A stretch of 5,870 nucleotides of DNA. Origin: an uncultured Ruminococcus sp. (GTDB lineage Bacteria > Bacillota > Clostridia > Oscillospirales > Acutalibacteraceae). Location: positions 1 to 5,870 of the forward strand of contig CACYDY010000188.1 of the NCBI GenBank assembly GCA_902773245.1, in the 5' to 3' direction. This document shows positions 1 to 5,870 of the stretch, piece after piece. Within the stretch, counting starts at the first letter, position 1; each line of letters starts with the position of its first letter. Both the position numbers and the translations under genes were made by a program. The notes below the pieces were generated by a model. The model worked only from the letters and a program-made list of their open reading frames with translations. It was not told the DNA's origin and made no database searches.

Positions 1-8
1 AGGAGGTG
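1..8 (+). promoter_or_regulatory. Ribosome binding site of the membrane protein gene
   Basis: AGGAGGTG at the very start of the window is a near-perfect anti-16S complement, placed 5 nt before the ATG at 14. It fixes that start codon and predicts efficient translation. The promoter for this gene must lie upstream of the window. Confidence 0.9.
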
Positions 9-13
9 CTGTT

Positions 14-505
14 ATGACTAACCATGATGATTTTTTGGATGAGTATATTGAGTACAGGATTTTTGAGGAATCCATGAAGAACTCCGGTGGGAGCAATTCA
101 CGCAAGCCCAAGAAGGGTTCTGGCTGTGGAACGACAGCAGTGATAATTGTGCTTGTAATTATTGTGCTGGCTGTCTTTGGTTCTTGCAGCAAGACCAATC
201 AAAAGCCATATTCGTCCGGTTCATATAAGAGGTCGTACAGTACCTCTTCAAGTTCCTATTCCGGTAATTCGTCAAAATCCGTCAGTTCAGGATCCTCTTA
301 TGTAAGAAGGGCGGAATCATCTACCGTTCAACCGACTACCAAAAAGAACACTTACAAATCAAGTTCCTCAAAGTCCAGCAAATCCAAGGATGAATTCAGC
401 GCAAAGGATTATGTGGACGCGGATGATTTCTACTATGATCACTATGATGATTTTTACGATTACGAGGATGCCGAAGATTATTACAGCGGCAACTCCGATG
501 ATTAG
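14..505 (+). CDS. Hypothetical single-pass membrane protein with Ser/Tyr/Asp-rich tail
   Basis: I do not recognise a functional family. The 163-aa product has an acidic N-terminal segment (residues 5-20), a Gly/Ser/basic stretch (24-37, including RKPKK), one strongly hydrophobic helix (about 40-57, rich in Val/Ile/Leu), then a long low-complexity tail. The tail is Ser/Lys/Tyr-rich to about 125 and very acidic and Tyr-rich from 126 to 163 (motifs such as YYDHYDD and YDYEDAEDYY). The basic residues just before the helix suggest N-inside topology with the tail outside the membrane, by the positive-inside rule. Similar Ser-rich proteins ending in Asp/Tyr-rich tails are, from memory, common as hypotheticals in Clostridia. 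Cys38 and Cys58 flank the helix; FGSC at 55-58 is a poor lipobox and I do not call a lipoprotein. A 241-nt gap with its own promoter separates it from the next gene, so it is probably not part of the restriction operon. The start is set by the AGGAGGTG at 1-8. Confidence 0.8.
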   Translation: MTNHDDFLDEYIEYRIFEESMKNSGGSNSRKPKKGSGCGTTAVIIVLVIIVLAVFGSCSKTNQKPYSSGSYKRSYSTSSSSYSGNSSKSVSSGSSYVRRAESSTVQPTTKKNTYKSSSSKSSKSKDEFSAKDYVDADDFYYDHYDDFYDYEDAEDYYSGNSDD

Positions 506-687
506 TTTCAGTTTACAATTCTGATTTATAGTGCTATATATACGCATAACAAAATTATTAATATATTATAAAGGAAAAAACTTATTTTCTCTTTTTGAAA
601 TTTAAATCATAGGATGGGATAATAGCAGCAAATCACGCCAAAAGCCGTTCGTTGTTTGTTATGATAATTAAAAAAACATAAATATGC

Positions 688-716
688 TTGCCACTTTATA
701 TTTAATATGGTAAAAT
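688..716 (+). promoter_or_regulatory. Predicted sigma-A promoter of the restriction-type operon
   Basis: TTGCCA (688-693, four of six matches to TTGACA including TTG) lies exactly 17 nt before TAAAAT (711-716, five of six matches to TATAAT). The -10 box is preceded by TGG, giving an extended -10 (TGnTAAAAT). Transcription should start at about 722-724, leaving a leader of about 25 nt before the ATG at 747. The short leader has no room for a riboswitch or attenuator. No gene for a controller protein lies between this promoter and the methylase-like gene. Confidence 0.72.
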
Positions 717-735
717 TATAGTGTAAAATGTCTTT

Positions 736-740
736 CGGAG
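736..740 (+). promoter_or_regulatory. Weak ribosome binding site of the methylase-like gene
   Basis: CGGAG, 6 nt before the ATG at 747, is the only Shine-Dalgarno-like sequence near this start. It is clearly weaker than those of the neighbouring genes, so the small subunit may be translated less per transcript than the large one. Confidence 0.6.
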
Positions 741-746
741 TAGCTT

Positions 747-1724
747 ATGGATTTTAAGGTTGATATTAAAGAAAATTATATATACGATTTAGATCAAGAA
801 CTCCTCAATGTTCTTCTTATTGACCACAGTACAGGTTTGAATATTATTTGGGCGACTGATGACTATGAAGAGCGTGGCTTTGGCTACGGATTCCATGACA
901 AAATAACATCGGAGCTTGTAACAGGCACAAATGGAGAAGTAATTAAGCCGCGTATCTCCAAATCAGAGGAAGAAAGAGTGAATAGAGTCAGAAACAAAGC
1001 TGAAGTATTTACTCCGGCATGGATATGCAATAAACAAAACAACCTTATAGACTGCGCATGGTTTGAGCGTAAAACAAGCCCATTCAACAAGGAAACCGAA
1101 CACGGATGGAAGATTAATTCAAGGTCCGTGTCTTTCAGTAAAAAGCTAAAGAAAACTTGGAAAGATTACGTTTCTGCTGCTCGGTTGGAAGTTTCTTGTG
1201 GAGAAGCTCCCTACCTTTGCAGTAGATATGACACGGTCACTGGAGATGCAATTCCATTTATGGAACGCATAGGATTACTTGATAGAAAGTTGAGAATTGT
1301 CTGTGAGAACACTGATAATAAAAACGACTTTCTCCATTATGCTACAATAGCACTACAGAGCACTTACGGTTTCGACTGGCAGGGAGACAATGTTCTGCTT
1401 GCGCGCGAGAATTTGTTGTTTACTGTAATAGATGCATACAAATACAAATTCCAAGAAGATTTATCAATCAACCATCTGGTGTTCTTCGCAAATATTATCT
1501 CATGGAATATCTGGCAGATGGACGGAATTAAATATGTAGTTCCTGATAGCTGTCACGAGGAAGCAAATCAACCCGATTTGTTTGGATATGCCGAGAAAAC
1601 GCCATGCCCCGGCTGTAAATATAACGATATTAAATTGCATAACGGTGCCTACAGCATAATTATGGATTGGGATAATAACAGAAAAATTCGTTATGTGGAT
1701 ATGATAAAGGAGGGAGTACGATGA
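747..1724 (+). CDS. DNA methyltransferase-like subunit (N6-adenine type, lacking NPPY)
   Basis: The 325-aa protein resembles the N-terminal half of gamma-class N6-adenine DNA methyltransferases, of the kind often labelled restriction endonuclease subunit M. Residues 85-95 (AEVFTPAWICN) match motif X, the TP segment that contacts the cofactor. Residues 147-157 (LEVSCGEAPYL) match motif I, the S-adenosylmethionine loop, although the last Gly of the usual G-x-G is Ala154. Residues 183-190 (RIVCENTD) and 208-224 (GFDW..DN..LARENL) are plausible motif II/III equivalents. The catalytic (D/N)PP(Y/F) motif is absent; where it might be expected the sequence reads SWNIWQMDG (252-260). The C-terminus has C269-H270 and C287-P-G-C290, a possible metal site. 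The protein is short for a full methylase and is probably a cofactor-binding or structural partner of the next gene product, with which it overlaps by ATGA. Independent catalytic activity looks unlikely. Family assignment is fairly secure; the role is inferred. Confidence 0.78.
   Translation: MDFKVDIKENYIYDLDQELLNVLLIDHSTGLNIIWATDDYEERGFGYGFHDKITSELVTGTNGEVIKPRISKSEEERVNRVRNKAEVFTPAWICNKQNNLIDCAWFERKTSPFNKETEHGWKINSRSVSFSKKLKKTWKDYVSAARLEVSCGEAPYLCSRYDTVTGDAIPFMERIGLLDRKLRIVCENTDNKNDFLHYATIALQSTYGFDWQGDNVLLARENLLFTVIDAYKYKFQEDLSINHLVFFANIISWNIWQMDGIKYVVPDSCHEEANQPDLFGYAEKTPCPGCKYNDIKLHNGAYSIIMDWDNNRKIRYVDMIKEGVR
1708..1713 (+). promoter_or_regulatory. Strong ribosome binding site of the large fusion gene
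   Basis: AGGAGG lies inside the end of the preceding gene, 7 nt before the ATG at 1721. With the ATGA overlap it supports coupled translation of the two subunits and fixes the start of the large protein. Confidence 0.9.
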
Positions 1725-4700
1725 GTAGGATTAAAAACACCTGTAGATATAAAGCCCTGTATATTTTTAAGATCGAAGATGATACCCATAAAGGAATCCT
1801 TAAACTCGGCATGACCTCCTTCGATTCTATTAAAAGTGCGAGAGAACTTACGAATAACTGTGATGAATTGAATTATTTTTGCAAAAAGCGAATTGATGAT
1901 GAAACCAAAACAGCTCTGAATCGATATGAATTGTTACACACTGAGCTTGCTTGGCGAAAAATCACAATGTCCGACGGCGTTGTTCAAGAGTCGGTCTTCA
2001 CTGACAAAGATGTTATCTCTCTGCTCAAGCGTTCAGGATTCATAGTTGAAACTCATTATGAGAGCGGACGCGACTCTGAATGGATTCGAATGACCCTCCA
2101 AGATGGTAAAAATGCTATTAAAGCCTATAAAGAAGGCAAAGATGCTATAGAAAAACCATCAGAACATAATTCAGACGCTAAAGCAAAACCATACTCTGAA
2201 ATAGAGTTGCGTCAGGAACAAGCCGATAATGTCAAAAAGACTCGGAATATCTTTCGTACACACAATACTATGCTTTGGGACTGCAAAATGCGTTACGGGA
2301 AAACCGTAACCGCCTATCAGCTTATCAAAGAAGAAGGATACAAGCGTGTTATTGTCGTTACACATCGTCCGGCAGTTGAAGACGGTTGGCTCAGTGACCA
2401 TGAACTGATGTTTCACGATACAAACCATATTTTTATAAATAAATCCGATGCAAAAATGGATTTATATGATAAGGCTATGGATTATGCAAACGACCAAAAG
2501 ATTAAAGAGCTTGTAGCTAACGAAATCCCCTTTGTTTATTTTGCTTCTATACAGGATTTACGTGGCTCAAAGCGTGTTGGCGGAAAGTTCAACAAAAATA
2601 ACGGCGTGTTTGACTTAGTATGGGATTTAGTTATTATCGACGAAGCTCATGAAGGCACACAGACCGATTTAGGACAAAGGGTTCAGGAGGAACTGTTCAG
2701 GGAAGAAAACGGCACAAAGCTCTTAATGTTGTCAGGTACTCCCTACAATATTTCAGGGCGATTTGAGGAAGATAACATTTTTACTTGGACATATGTTGAC
2801 GAACAAAGAATGAAAAAAGAATGGGATAAGCTCCACCCCAATGAAAAGAATCCATATGCAGAGCTGCCCACGATGAATATTTTAACTTTCGATTTATCGG
2901 ATTCTATGCCACATAACTATCGCTTTGTAACAGAAAACTCAGCATTCAATTTCAGAGAGTTTTTCCGTACATGGACGGGCGATCCTAAGGCCGATTTTCG
3001 TACTATGCCCGATGGCGCGAGGCGTGGCGACTTTGTCCACGAGGATGATATAAAATCCTTCCTTAATCTCATTACCAACGACAGCGAAGAAAATAACTAT
3101 CCTTTCTCACGCGAAGAATACAGAGCTATGTTTAAACATACATTCTGGATTGTACCGGGTGTCAAGGAAGCAAAAGCATTAAGCAAGCTTTTGAAACAGC
3201 ACAAGGTTTTTCGCTTCTATTCGGTTGCAAATATAGCTGGTAACGGCGACGAAGAACAGCCATATGATAAAGCACTCAAACTCGTCAAAGATAATATAAA
3301 TAATCACGAGTACACCATTACTATATCTTGCGGTAAGCTCACAACAGGTGTTACTGTTCGTGACTGGACTGGAATAATGATGCTGACAGGCTCATCCTCG
3401 GTGTCTGCCGGAGGATATATGCAGTCTATTTTCCGTGTGCAGTCCCCGGGAGTAATTGAAGGTAAGCAAAAAGAAAACTGTTATGTGTTTGATTTTGCTC
3501 CTGACAGAGCCCTAAAGGTGGTTGCCGAGGTTAACAGACTAAGCAAAAAATCCAAGAAAACCGATAAGGATAGCCGCCAAGCAATGAGAGAATTCCTTAA
3601 TTTTTGCCCTGTATTAGCTGTCGAAGGAACATCAATGCGTCCTTACAGCGTCGATACAATGATGCGTCAGATTAAGAAAATATCTGTAGATCGCGCAATT
3701 AATAGTGGCTTTGATGACGATTCTATCTATAAACAGGATACAGGAATTGTCATGGATGAATTTGACGTGGATATACTTCGCAAGTTGAGCGATGTAGTCT
3801 ATCCTCGTAAAAAGGGACAACCGCCCAAGGTAAAGGTTAATGACCAAGGCTTAACTGATGAACAATACGCGGAAGCTCAGCAAAAAAAGTATAAAAAAAA
3901 GAAAGAGCTTACTCCGGAGGAAAAAGAACTCCTCGAAAAATTTGCCAAGCAAAAGAAAGAGCGTGCTAAAGTTTTAAATCTGCTCCGGGCTGTTTCAATT
4001 CGGCTTCCGCTGATGTTCTATGGACTTGACCTTGATATAAATGAAGAAATCAAACTTTCTGATTTTGCTGGACTTGTTGATGATGAGTCATGGGAAATCT
4101 TTATGCCTGATAAACTCAGCAAGAATTTGTTTAAAAAGATTCTAAAATATTATGACGAGGATGTTTTGTTGGCGGCGGGTCTTCGTATTCGTCAGCTTGC
4201 AAAAGCCGCTGATGAGTTTGCTCCGATTAAGCGAGCTTCGCGAATTATTGAAATAATTAGTCACTTTAAAAATCCTGCCAAAGAAACCGTACTCACCCCT
4301 TGGCGAGTTGTTAATATGCATCTTGGCGATACAATCGGCGGATATAACTTTTATAACGAAGGTTACACCGAAGACATTGAGGAGCCGCGCCTTATTGAAC
4401 ACGGAGAAGTAACCTCTGACATTTTCCTTGATTCGGACGCAAGAATTTTGGAAATGAACTCAAAGAGCGGGTTGTATCCTCTTTATATGGCATATAGTAT
4501 CTATTCCTTAAAGCTCAATGGGCTTGAAAGTAATGTGCCATTTGAGGAAGCCTATCGCCTGTGGCAGGAAACCTTGAAAGAAAATATCTTTATTCTCTGC
4601 CAAACTAAAATGGCGTGTAATATTACGAAAAGAACGCTTGCAGGCTACACGGGCGCAGAGGTAAACACGCTGTACCTGTCGAAGCTGCTGGAACGCATGA

Positions 4701-5758
4701 AAAATCCTGACAGACTGTCACGCAAACTTACAAATCCAAACACATGGAAAAAAGAAGGTGAAAGAATGAAGTTTGATGCAATTGTAGGCAATCCGCCCTA
4801 TCAGCTTAGTGATGGTGGTAACAAAGCGAGTGCAACGCCTATTTATCAATTGTTTATGAATCAAGCAAAAGACGTTAAACCAAAATACATATCTATGATT
4901 ATGCCCGCCCGATGGTATTCTGGTGGACGGGGTTTGGATTCATTTAGGGATGAAATGCTAAACGATGATAGAATAAGGATGATAGTTGATTTTACGGACT
5001 CGAATGAATGCTTCCCGGGTGTGGATATAGCTGGCGGTATTTGTTATATTTTATGGGCAGATAATACACATGGAAAATGTTCTATAATAAACAAGCACAA
5101 CGGCAAGGAAAAAATTTCGATACGACATTTAAATGAATTTCCTACTCTTATTCGTGATAGCGATGCATTAAGTATTGTTAATAAAGTTAAGAGTAAAACA
5201 GATGCATTTTATTCACAAAAAGTGAGCTCCCAAAAACCTTTCGGATTACGAACTTATGTAAAGCCTACTGAAGAAGGCGATATTATATTACGCTATAATG
5301 GCGGCCGAGGACCATTTATACGTAGTCAAGTAAGTAATGGCAAAGATTGGATTGATAAATGGAAAGTTATAATGTCTTACTTAACATATGACCACGCAGG
5401 CAGAGCTGATAAAGATGGCAGACGAAGAATTTTTTCCACTATGGAAGTGTTAAGACCGTGTGAGGTGTGTACAGAAACATATATAGTAATTGATACTTTT
5501 GATAATGAGGATGAGGCAAGAAATTTATATGGGTATTTACACACGAAATTTGTTCGTTTTTTGGTTTCGCTATTAACCTCGACCCAGCACATATCAAAAG
5601 CAACATTTGCATTTGTTCCTGTCCAAGACTTCTCTAAGACTTGGAATGATGAGGATTTGTATGCAAAATATGACCTTTCTCAGGAAGAGATTGACTTTAT
5701 CGAATCAATGATTAAGCCGATGCCGCTCACTATTGACGGCGAGGACTGGGGAGAATAA
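1721..5758 (+). CDS. Nuclease-like/SF2 helicase/Eco57I-type adenine methylase fusion protein
   Basis: This 1345-aa protein carries several restriction-modification functions in one chain. Residues 10-80 resemble a GIY-YIG/T5orf172 nuclease: LYIF (13-16), KLGMTS (28-33), R41 and E70-L-L-H73; this call is tentative. Residues 160-600 are an SF2 helicase/translocase: motif I MRYGKT (190-195), Ia VIVVTHRP (210-217), II DEAH (307-310), III LSGTP (337-341), V TTGVTV (541-546), and VI QSIFR (568-572), which lacks the usual second Arg. A Lys/Glu-rich linker (about 696-750) and helical region (750-850) lead to the methylase. There LTPWRVV (858-864) fits motif X, LEMNSKSG (910-917) a degenerate motif I, GNPPYQ (1023-1028) the catalytic motif IV of N6-adenine methylases, and ISMIMPARW (1057-1065) a following conserved strand. 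FPGVDIAGGICYILW (1098-1112) continues the Eco57I-like core. The last 200 residues probably recognise the DNA target, since no separate specificity gene is seen. The domain order matches type ISP enzymes such as LlaGI. Helicase and methylase calls are strong; the nuclease and recognition domains are inferred. Confidence 0.9.
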   Translation: MSRIKNTCRYKALYIFKIEDDTHKGILKLGMTSFDSIKSARELTNNCDELNYFCKKRIDDETKTALNRYELLHTELAWRKITMSDGVVQESVFTDKDVISLLKRSGFIVETHYESGRDSEWIRMTLQDGKNAIKAYKEGKDAIEKPSEHNSDAKAKPYSEIELRQEQADNVKKTRNIFRTHNTMLWDCKMRYGKTVTAYQLIKEEGYKRVIVVTHRPAVEDGWLSDHELMFHDTNHIFINKSDAKMDLYDKAMDYANDQKIKELVANEIPFVYFASIQDLRGSKRVGGKFNKNNGVFDLVWDLVIIDEAHEGTQTDLGQRVQEELFREENGTKLLMLSGTPYNISGRFEEDNIFTWTYVDEQRMKKEWDKLHPNEKNPYAELPTMNILTFDLSDSMPHNYRFVTENSAFNFREFFRTWTGDPKADFRTMPDGARRGDFVHEDDIKSFLNLITNDSEENNYPFSREEYRAMFKHTFWIVPGVKEAKALSKLLKQHKVFRFYSVANIAGNGDEEQPYDKALKLVKDNINNHEYTITISCGKLTTGVTVRDWTGIMMLTGSSSVSAGGYMQSIFRVQSPGVIEGKQKENCYVFDFAPDRALKVVAEVNRLSKKSKKTDKDSRQAMREFLNFCPVLAVEGTSMRPYSVDTMMRQIKKISVDRAINSGFDDDSIYKQDTGIVMDEFDVDILRKLSDVVYPRKKGQPPKVKVNDQGLTDEQYAEAQQKKYKKKKELTPEEKELLEKFAKQKKERAKVLNLLRAVSIRLPLMFYGLDLDINEEIKLSDFAGLVDDESWEIFMPDKLSKNLFKKILKYYDEDVLLAAGLRIRQLAKAADEFAPIKRASRIIEIISHFKNPAKETVLTPWRVVNMHLGDTIGGYNFYNEGYTEDIEEPRLIEHGEVTSDIFLDSDARILEMNSKSGLYPLYMAYSIYSLKLNGLESNVPFEEAYRLWQETLKENIFILCQTKMACNITKRTLAGYTGAEVNTLYLSKLLERMKNPDRLSRKLTNPNTWKKEGERMKFDAIVGNPPYQLSDGGNKASATPIYQLFMNQAKDVKPKYISMIMPARWYSGGRGLDSFRDEMLNDDRIRMIVDFTDSNECFPGVDIAGGICYILWADNTHGKCSIINKHNGKEKISIRHLNEFPTLIRDSDALSIVNKVKSKTDAFYSQKVSSQKPFGLRTYVKPTEEGDIILRYNGGRGPFIRSQVSNGKDWIDKWKVIMSYLTYDHAGRADKDGRRRIFSTMEVLRPCEVCTETYIVIDTFDNEDEARNLYGYLHTKFVRFLVSLLTSTQHISKATFAFVPVQDFSKTWNDEDLYAKYDLSQEEIDFIESMIKPMPLTIDGEDWGE
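3883..3934 (+). other. Paired A-AAA-AAG heptamers and A-runs with downstream hairpin; possible frameshift site
   Basis: Two A-AAA-AAG heptamers (3883-3889 and 3895-3901) lie in the phase needed for -1 slippage, within an A7 run (3882-3888) and an A8 run (3893-3900). Downstream, GAGGA (3917-3921) can pair with TCCTC (3930-3934), and CTCCGGAG (3912-3919) is a perfect palindrome. A -1 shift at the second heptamer meets a TAA at 3967-3969, giving a product of about 749 aa that keeps the nuclease-like and helicase parts and loses the methylase. The hairpin starts 15 nt after the heptamer, further than the usual 5-9. Lys-rich coding in AT-rich DNA makes such heptamers by chance, so this is only a candidate. 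Confidence 0.25.
4754..4768 (+). promoter_or_regulatory. Possible internal translation start before the NPPY half
   Basis: GAAGGTG (4754-4760) lies 5 nt before an in-frame ATG at 4766 (Met1016). The encoded segment begins MKFDAIVGNPPYQ and would be a 330-aa protein carrying methylase motif IV onward plus the putative recognition domain. Similar proteins starting MKFD-I-x-GNPPYQ are, from memory, annotated as stand-alone Eco57I-type methylases. This may be a real second start, or only a trace of how the fusion arose. Confidence 0.3.
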
Positions 5759-5759
5759 C

Positions 5760-5767
5760 AGGGGAGG
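5760..5767 (+). promoter_or_regulatory. Ribosome binding site of the DUF262 gene
   Basis: AGGGGAGG lies 9 nt before the ATG at 5777, directly after the stop codon of the large gene. It supports that start and continued translation along the same transcript. Confidence 0.85.
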
Positions 5768-5776
5768 AAAAATTAC

Positions 5777-5870
5777 ATGATACCTAATGATAGTTATCTT
5801 TTGTCAATGTTATCAAACAATGATGTAACATTTTTTATTCCTCCATATCAGCGTAATTATGAGTGGGATA
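5777..5870 (+). CDS. DUF262 (GmrSD N-terminal-like) protein, 5' part only
   Basis: Only the first 31 codons lie in the window; the reading frame is open to the edge. Residues 20-31 read FIPPYQRNYEWD, the hallmark N-terminal motif of DUF262 proteins, which have a ParB/sulfiredoxin-like fold and use a D/P-x-Q-R loop for nucleotide binding or hydrolysis. Family members include GmrS/GmrSD and other type IV restriction proteins, BrxU, and SspE of phosphorothioation defence, and many are followed by or fused to a DUF1524 HNH nuclease. Here the gene begins 18 nt after the large fusion gene with a good ribosome binding site, so it is probably a third member of the operon, possibly a nuclease or an NTP-dependent regulator. 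Whether a nuclease domain follows cannot be seen. Confidence 0.82.
   Translation, partial: MIPNDSYLLSMLSNNDVTFFIPPYQRNYEWD

Larger units (their letters stand above)
506..746. other. AT-rich intergenic region with the operon promoter
   Basis: This 241-nt gap holds no ORF or RNA gene that I can support. It is strongly AT-rich. I see no GC-rich hairpin followed by a T-run that would terminate the upstream gene; the best candidate, around 569-597, is an imperfect A/T-only pairing. The right end carries the promoter at 688-716 and a short leader. Confidence 0.6.

Noticed and set aside
177..190. Lipobox-like FGSC at residues 55-58 of the membrane protein
   Set aside because: Phe at -3 is not usual, and the hydrophobic helix starts some 40 residues in, too far for a typical lipoprotein signal peptide.
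569..597. Possible terminator after the membrane protein gene
   Set aside because: The pairing is imperfect and made almost only of A/T, so it is not a convincing intrinsic terminator despite the following T-run.
710..729. Direct repeat GTAAAAT (710-716 and 723-729) over the -10 box and start site
   Set aside because: The two copies are short, AT-rich and 13 nt apart, off a helical turn; with no repressor gene seen, chance is the simpler reading than an operator.
506..746. CRISPR array, tRNA, attachment site or transposon end in the gap
   Set aside because: I found no spaced repeats, no cloverleaf-type sequence and no terminal inverted repeats in the only substantial gap of the window.
884..1090. 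Minus-strand ORF of 68 codons
   Set aside because: It lies wholly opposite the methylase-like gene, has no ribosome binding site of note and no recognisable protein features.
2171..2428. Minus-strand ORF of 85 codons opposite the helicase motif I region
   Set aside because: It is a shadow of a strongly conserved coding segment on the + strand; its own translation shows no domain or plausible composition.
3632..4402. Two further minus-strand ORFs (3632-3847, 4142-4402)
   Set aside because: Both are antisense to the large fusion gene, which is uninterrupted and carries motifs on either side; no promoter or start signal was seen for them.
5377..5592. Minus-strand ORF of 71 codons near the end of the fusion gene
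   Set aside because: It is antisense to the C-terminal part of the fusion gene and has no identifiable features.

Overview
The window looks like chromosome or accessory-island DNA of a low-GC Firmicute, probably a gut-type Clostridia member (Lachnospiraceae/Oscillospiraceae-like). The reasons are AT-rich intergenic DNA, strong AGGAGG-type ribosome binding sites, a sigma-A-type promoter, and a first gene whose Ser/Tyr/Asp-rich tail is typical of uncharacterised clostridial membrane proteins. The taxonomy is an inference from style; no marker gene is present.

Layout, all on the + strand. (1) 14-505 encodes a 163-aa single-pass membrane protein of unknown function with a low-complexity exported tail. 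(2) 506-746 is an AT-rich gap with no gene; near its end is a good extended -10 promoter (688-716) facing the next gene. (3) 747-1724 encodes a 325-aa protein with the N-terminal motifs of a gamma-class N6-adenine DNA methyltransferase (motif X-like EVFTP, motif I-like LEVSCGEAP) but no NPPY catalytic motif. (4) 1721-5758, overlapping by ATGA, encodes a 1345-aa fusion: a possible GIY-YIG/T5orf172-like nuclease domain, an SF2 helicase/translocase, a charged linker and helical coupler, an Eco57I-type adenine methyltransferase with NPPY, and a probable target-recognition domain. (5) From 5777 to the window end is the start of a DUF262 (GmrSD/ParB-like fold) protein, recognised by its IPPYQRNYEW motif.

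Genes 3-5 are tightly packed and almost certainly one operon behind the 688-716 promoter. They read as a restriction-modification-type anti-phage system. The large protein has the domain order of single-chain type ISP enzymes (nuclease, translocase, coupler, gamma-methylase, recognition domain, as in LlaGI/LlaBIII), but with a different N-terminal nuclease candidate, an extra methylase-like partner subunit, and a DUF262 protein downstream. Component families of this kind are known, so I do not claim the parts are new. The combination does not match a named defence class that I can identify with confidence. The points most worth following are the two complementary degenerate methylase halves, the possible GIY-YIG nuclease, an internal start codon with a Shine-Dalgarno-like sequence directly before the NPPY half, and a pair of A-AAA-AAG heptamers between the helicase and methylase modules.
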